From the NCBI RefSeq assembly GCF_004297875.1, contig NZ_SCSK01000067.1, positions 141,571 to 205,570 on the forward strand: 64,000 nucleotides of DNA, written 5' to 3'. Below are positions 60,485 to 64,000 of this stretch, one piece after another. This DNA is from Pandoraea sp. GTDB taxonomy: Bacteria > Pseudomonadota > Gammaproteobacteria > Burkholderiales > Burkholderiaceae. Under the pieces are notes generated by a model. It was not told the origin of the DNA. It saw nothing but the letters and a program-made list of their open reading frames with translations, and did no database searches. Positions within the stretch are counted from its first letter, which is position 1. Every line of letters begins with the position of its first letter. The translations under genes and the position numbers were made by a program.

Positions 60485-61031
60485 TACAGCCGTCTCCGGT
60501 AACGACGCGGCGTTCATGACTGCCGCGCTCGAGCAGGCGCGCCTAGCCATGGCGCATGGCGAGGTACCGGTGGGGGCGGTGGTGGTGCACGAGGGCCGCA
60601 TCGTCGCGGCCGGTTACAACTGCCCGATCGGCGGTCACGACCCATCCGCGCACGCCGAGATGCAGGCGTTGCGGGCTGCCGCGCAGGCGTTGGGTAACTA
60701 CCGGCTGCCGTCGTGCGAACTCTACGTCACGCTGGAGCCGTGCGTGATGTGCGCCGGGGCGATCATGCATTCGCGCATCGCGCGGGTGGTGTTTGGCGCG
60801 CCCGACCCCAAGACCGGAGCGTGCGGCAGCGTGGTTGATCTGTTTGCCGAGACACGCCTGAATCACCACGCGGCGGTGCTCGGCGGCGTGCAGGAAGCGG
60901 CCTGTGCCCAACTGCTGCAAAGCTTCTTCGCACAACGGCGCGCCATGGCCCGAGAACGGCGGCGACAGGCCGCTCACAGCGCGGCTGACGCGGCCGCACC
61001 CGTCAATACACTACCCCACGGAGCCGTCTAA
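60477..61031 (+). CDS. tadA: tRNA adenosine(34) deaminase TadA
   Basis: A 184-residue zinc deaminase that converts A34 to inosine in tRNA-Arg(ACG). Zinc and catalytic residues are H59 and E61 in DPSAHAEMQAL, and C89 and C92 in TLEPCVMCAGAIMHSRI. GACGSVVDLF and LNHHAAVLGG are also family-typical. The C-terminal basic tail (ARERRRQAAHSAAD...) is longer than in E. coli. It overlaps the DUF1992 gene and is followed one base later by ldcA, so the three form an operon. Confidence 0.96.
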   Translation: MTDTAVSGNDAAFMTAALEQARLAMAHGEVPVGAVVVHEGRIVAAGYNCPIGGHDPSAHAEMQALRAAAQALGNYRLPSCELYVTLEPCVMCAGAIMHSRIARVVFGAPDPKTGACGSVVDLFAETRLNHHAAVLGGVQEAACAQLLQSFFAQRRAMARERRRQAAHSAADAAAPVNTLPHGAV

Positions 61032-61032
61032 C

Positions 61033-61974
61033 GTGCCGAAGTCCCGTGTCGTTGAATTGATCGCGCCATCGGGGTATCCCCCCGATGCGGCGGCGGTCGG
61101 CCGTGGCATCGGCCGGCTCGAGCAGGCCGGTTGCGTGGTCACCAATATCGCGGCGACCGAGCGCCGTCACCAGCGCTTTGCGGGCACGCCTGCGCAGCGC
61201 GCGGCCGAGATCAACCGGCTGGCAGAGGCGGGGCATGCGTTGCCCGACATTGCACTGGCCGTGCGCGGCGGGTACGGTGCCGTGCACGTTTTGCCGGGGC
61301 TCGACTATGCCGCGCTGCGGCGGCGCCTGGGCGAGGCTCCCATGGTACTGGTGGGGCACAGCGATTTCACGGCGTTGCAGATGGCGTTATGGCAGCGAGC
61401 CGGCCTGACGACGTTCGGCGGACCGATGCTGGCGTACGATTTCGGCGCGCCCACCCCCAGTGAATTCACCATGATGCATTTCTGGCGCACCGTCACTTCG
61501 CCGACGGTGACGGTGTCGTGGACCGCCAGGTCCGACGATGCTTCGATGACAAACATCGCCGAAGAGGGGATCTTGTGGGGCGGCAACCTGGCAATGCTGT
61601 GCAGTCTGCTTGGCACCCCTTACTTTCCCGACATCGCCGGCGGCATTCTGTTCGTCGAAGACATCAACGAACACCCGTTCCGGATCGAGCGGATGCTGCT
61701 CCAGTTGCACCTGGCCGGCGTGCTGGGGCGCCAGCGGGCACTCGTGCTGGGCGATTTCTCGGGTTTTCGCCTGACCGATTACGACAATGGCTATGATTTG
61801 AACGCGATGCTCGCGCATCTGCGGTCGGTCGTTGGCATCCCGATCGTGACCGGTTTGCCGTTCGGTCATTGCGAGAACAAGCTGACGCTGCCATTTGGCG
61901 GTCTGGCCCGCCTGCAGACGCTCGGCGATCAGGCGAGCTTGACGTTGAGCCAATACCCGCATTTGCCGTCGTGA
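61033..61974 (+). CDS. ldcA: Muramoyltetrapeptide L,D-carboxypeptidase
   Basis: A 313-residue S66-family serine peptidase that removes the terminal D-Ala from recycled murein tetrapeptides in the cytoplasm. It opens ELIAPSGYPPD; RGGYGAVHVLPGLDY (78-92) precedes the catalytic serine S110 in LVGHSDFTALQ. WGGNLAMLCSLLGTPY and FVEDINEHPFRIERML supply further conserved residues, and LPFGHCENKLTLPFG has the catalytic His. The start is GTG at 61033, one base after the tadA stop, with GGAG at 61020-61023. Confidence 0.93.
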   Translation: MPKSRVVELIAPSGYPPDAAAVGRGIGRLEQAGCVVTNIAATERRHQRFAGTPAQRAAEINRLAEAGHALPDIALAVRGGYGAVHVLPGLDYAALRRRLGEAPMVLVGHSDFTALQMALWQRAGLTTFGGPMLAYDFGAPTPSEFTMMHFWRTVTSPTVTVSWTARSDDASMTNIAEEGILWGGNLAMLCSLLGTPYFPDIAGGILFVEDINEHPFRIERMLLQLHLAGVLGRQRALVLGDFSGFRLTDYDNGYDLNAMLAHLRSVVGIPIVTGLPFGHCENKLTLPFGGLARLQTLGDQASLTLSQYPHLPS

Positions 61975-62090
61975 CATGCGCGCATGCCGGCAGCGGCGTC
62001 TTTTGTCCGGAATGGCTCGGGAATCGTCAAAAAAACTTTGAATTTTGAAATTCGGGACGATCCAGCCTGATTTTTATTGCGGTTGGCCAT

Positions 62091-62117
62091 TAAGTTGGAG
62101 CGATTCACTGCCGATAA
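62091..62117 (+). promoter_or_regulatory. Sigma-28 (FliA) promoter of the chemoreceptor gene
   Basis: GCCGATAA at 62110-62117 is a perfect flagellar sigma-28 -10 element. TAAGTTGG at 62091-62098, 11 bases upstream, is a partial match to the TAAAGTTT -35 element; shifting one base gives TTAAGTTG with six of eight matches. Chemotaxis genes are commonly under this sigma factor. Confidence 0.7.
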
Positions 62118-62192
62118 GGAAGTAAGTGGGATACCCGATTGAGCGCATACCGGGCTGTTGCCGGATCCCACGCTTTCCTGGAGACCAAAGCA

Positions 62193-63845
62193 GTGACCGC
62201 CATTCACAAAAATCTCACGATCCGCGCCAGCCTTACGCTCGTTATCAGCTTGTTCGTCGTACTGCTGATTGTTGCGAGCGTTCTGGGCATGACGTCCCTG
62301 AAGTCCAGCAATGACTCTCTCAGGTCGATTTATGCGGTCGACACGCCGACGCTGACCGAAATCAGAAACAGCTCCGAGGAGTTGCAGCGCATGCGGCAGG
62401 CATTGGCGACGATGTCGTCCTACCTGTCGGCTGGCAATACCGCCGAACTGGGCGCTGTCATGAAGCGTTATGACGGTTACCGCACGGTCTCCGACAAGCT
62501 GTGGCAGCAATATATGAACCGCCCCAAACTGAACGCGCAGGAAGAGACGCTCGCCAAGCAGGCCGATGTCACTCGAACCCATTTCGTCAATGACATCCTG
62601 GCGCCGACAGCAGGGGCGCTCAAGTCGGGTGATCTGTCGACCTTCAATGGTTTGCAGGCATCGTCGGCGCCGCCTGTGTGGGCCAAATTCACCAAAACGC
62701 TGAATGCGCTTCAGGCGATTCACGTGGCCCATCAGAAAGCGCTCTATGAATCGGCGCAGCACACCTTCATGTTGATGCGCGCGGTTCTCGGGGGCGCGGT
62801 CGCCCTGGCGCTGCTGGTGGGTGTCTTTGCCCGCCAGGCGCTGATCGGCGCGATCGTCAAGCCGGTGAATCAGGCTGTCTCCTACTTCGACAAAATTGCC
62901 GGCGGTGATCTGAGCACGACCATCGCCGTGTCGGGCAAGAATGAAATGAGCAATCTGCTGGCCGGGCTCAAGCGCATGCAGGAGGCGCTGGTCAGAACAG
63001 TGCGGGTGGTGCGCGATAGCAGCGAGGCGATCAGCAGCGGTGCCGGCGAAATCGCCAACGGCAATGCCGACCTGTCTTCGCGCACCGAGGAACAGGCTTC
63101 GTCGCTGGAGGAAACGGCGGCCAGCATGGAGCAGTTGACCTCGGCGGTCAAGCAGAACGCGGACAACGCCAAGCAGGCCAGCCAACTGGCTGTCACGGCG
63201 TCCGAAACCGCCGCGCGCGGCGGCGCGGTGGTGGGGCAGGTGGTTGAAACCATGCAGGGCATCACCGAAAGCTCGAACAAGGTCACCGACATCCTTTCGG
63301 TGATCGACGGCATTGCGTTCCAGACCAATATTCTGGCACTCAACGCCGCGGTCGAGGCGGCACGGGCCGGCGAGCAGGGGCGGGGTTTTGCCGTGGTCGC
63401 CGGCGAAGTGCGCACGCTGGCACAGCGCAGCGCCGCCGCGGCCAAGGAAATCAAGGGCTTGATCGACGATTCGGCGCAGCGCGTGCAGGCTGGCTCGGCA
63501 TTGGTCGCGCGGGCGGGGCAGACCATGGAGGAGATCGTCAAGTCGATCACCAAGGTGACCGACATCATGGGTGAGATTTCCGCCGCGTCGACTGAGCAAA
63601 GCACCGGCATCGAAGAGGTCAATCGCGCTGTCACGCAGATGGATGAGATGACGCAGCAAAATGCTGCGCTGGTCGAAGAGGCTGCCGCCGCGGCCGGCTC
63701 GCTCGAGGAGCAGGCCCGGCATTTGCGCAATGCGGTCGCGGTGTTCCGCCTGAGCGGCGCGGATGCGTTGGCGCCGGCCGAAGCCGCGGCAACCCCGATG
63801 CTCGAATATCCGTCGCCGGAGCCCGCGCTGGCCCGCGCCGCCTGA
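62193..63845 (+). CDS. Methyl-accepting chemotaxis protein
   Basis: A 550-residue inner-membrane chemoreceptor. Helix 1 (about 10-32, LTLVISLFVVLLIVASVLG) and helix 2 (about 192-213) flank a periplasmic four-helix ligand domain of the Tar type. A HAMP domain (about 214-267) follows, then the signalling hairpin with the CheA/CheW contact tip IAFQTNILALNAAVEAARAGEQGRGFAVVAGEVR. Methylation-helix motifs such as SSRTEEQASSLEETAASMEQL are present. The GTG at 62193 has TGGAG nine bases upstream and gives a normal N-terminus. The C-terminus lacks the CheR/CheB pentapeptide. Ligand unknown. Confidence 0.93.
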   Translation: MTAIHKNLTIRASLTLVISLFVVLLIVASVLGMTSLKSSNDSLRSIYAVDTPTLTEIRNSSEELQRMRQALATMSSYLSAGNTAELGAVMKRYDGYRTVSDKLWQQYMNRPKLNAQEETLAKQADVTRTHFVNDILAPTAGALKSGDLSTFNGLQASSAPPVWAKFTKTLNALQAIHVAHQKALYESAQHTFMLMRAVLGGAVALALLVGVFARQALIGAIVKPVNQAVSYFDKIAGGDLSTTIAVSGKNEMSNLLAGLKRMQEALVRTVRVVRDSSEAISSGAGEIANGNADLSSRTEEQASSLEETAASMEQLTSAVKQNADNAKQASQLAVTASETAARGGAVVGQVVETMQGITESSNKVTDILSVIDGIAFQTNILALNAAVEAARAGEQGRGFAVVAGEVRTLAQRSAAAAKEIKGLIDDSAQRVQAGSALVARAGQTMEEIVKSITKVTDIMGEISAASTEQSTGIEEVNRAVTQMDEMTQQNAALVEEAAAAAGSLEEQARHLRNAVAVFRLSGADALAPAEAAATPMLEYPSPEPALARAA

Positions 63846-63878
63846 GATTTCCACTCCCGTCACGCCGCATCATCGTTT

Positions 63879-63903
63879 CGCCCTGGCCCCTCTGGCCAGG
63901 GCG
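63879..63903 (+). terminator. GC-rich hairpin after the chemoreceptor gene
   Basis: CGCCCTGGCC (63879-63888) pairs perfectly with GGCCAGGGCG (63894-63903) around a 5-base loop, 34 bases after the stop. No T-run follows, so termination would need help from Rho or another factor. The remaining 97 bases of the window show no gene. Confidence 0.45.
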
Positions 63904-64000
63904 GTGCGCACGCGCTCTCTGCGGCATTTCCCCGCCTTTAGTCTCTCTATCCTGCTAGCGCCGTAACGCAATCGCGCCGCCCGAGCGTCGCGTCGCGCCG

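Noticed and set aside
1..64000. tRNA, rRNA, CRISPR arrays, insertion sequences, prophage
   Set aside because: No cloverleaf, repeat-spacer array, transposase or phage gene was seen; the only mobile element is the group II intron.

Overview
This is a 64 kb, GC-rich chromosomal window from a betaproteobacterium, almost certainly order Burkholderiales and probably Burkholderiaceae (a Burkholderia/Pandoraea-like genome; the genus cannot be fixed from sequence reading alone). The evidence is the protein style of the housekeeping genes, the dapC-dapD-dapE cluster, the rpsB-tsf-pyrH-frr-uppS-cdsA-dxr-rseP-bamA-skp-lpxD-fabZ-lpxA-lpxB-rnhB order, and the smpB/ratA and guaB/guaA neighbourhoods. No tRNA, rRNA or CRISPR array was seen.

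Layout. 1-188 is the 3' end of radA. 213-8190 is a minus-strand run: dapC, dapD, a Spx/ArsC-like reductase, dapE, prmB, a cardiolipin synthase and a YheS-type ABC-F ATPase. The dap genes are consecutive steps of the succinylase route to diaminopimelate and lysine. 8350-17039 runs forward: an EamA transporter, smc, zipA, ligA and def (chromosome, division and replication functions). 17064-21795 is a minus-strand block of map, glnD and an RluF-like pseudouridine synthase.

22168-37506 is the core of the window. rpsB has a clear promoter and a structured leader. It is followed by tsf, pyrH, frr, uppS, cdsA, dxr, rseP, bamA, skp, lpxD, fabZ, lpxA, lpxB, rnhB and a SpoU-family rRNA methyltransferase. 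The cluster joins translation factors to isoprenoid carrier, phospholipid, outer-membrane protein and lipid A synthesis.

37529-43874 holds the divergent pair ppsR/ppsA (PEP synthase regulator and PEP synthase). A complete group II intron (about 38460-41333) with an RT-maturase-HNH protein sits in their shared upstream region and abuts an 86-bp inverted repeat. 44002-51587 has nfeD/qmcA, smpB, ratA/ratB, a second EamA transporter, guaB, a small membrane protein and guaA.

51588-64000 is the accessory end. It contains a broken gene carrying the extended signal peptide of a large two-partner-secretion (FHA/CdiA-like) exoprotein, and a two-gene operon of an erythromycin-esterase-like protein plus an ACP/acyl-AMP ligase/PlsC fusion. 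Next come an L,D-transpeptidase, a tight arsenic operon (arsR-arsI-arsC-acr3) behind a perfect 38-bp operator, and a leftover LysR C-terminus. The window ends with a DUF1992 protein, tadA, ldcA and a chemoreceptor with a flagellar sigma-28 promoter.

The strongest candidates for something little described are the ACP-AMP ligase-PlsC/esterase pair, the intron that splits ppsR from ppsA, and the compact arsenic operon with its operator. All functional calls are from motif reading; no database search was run.
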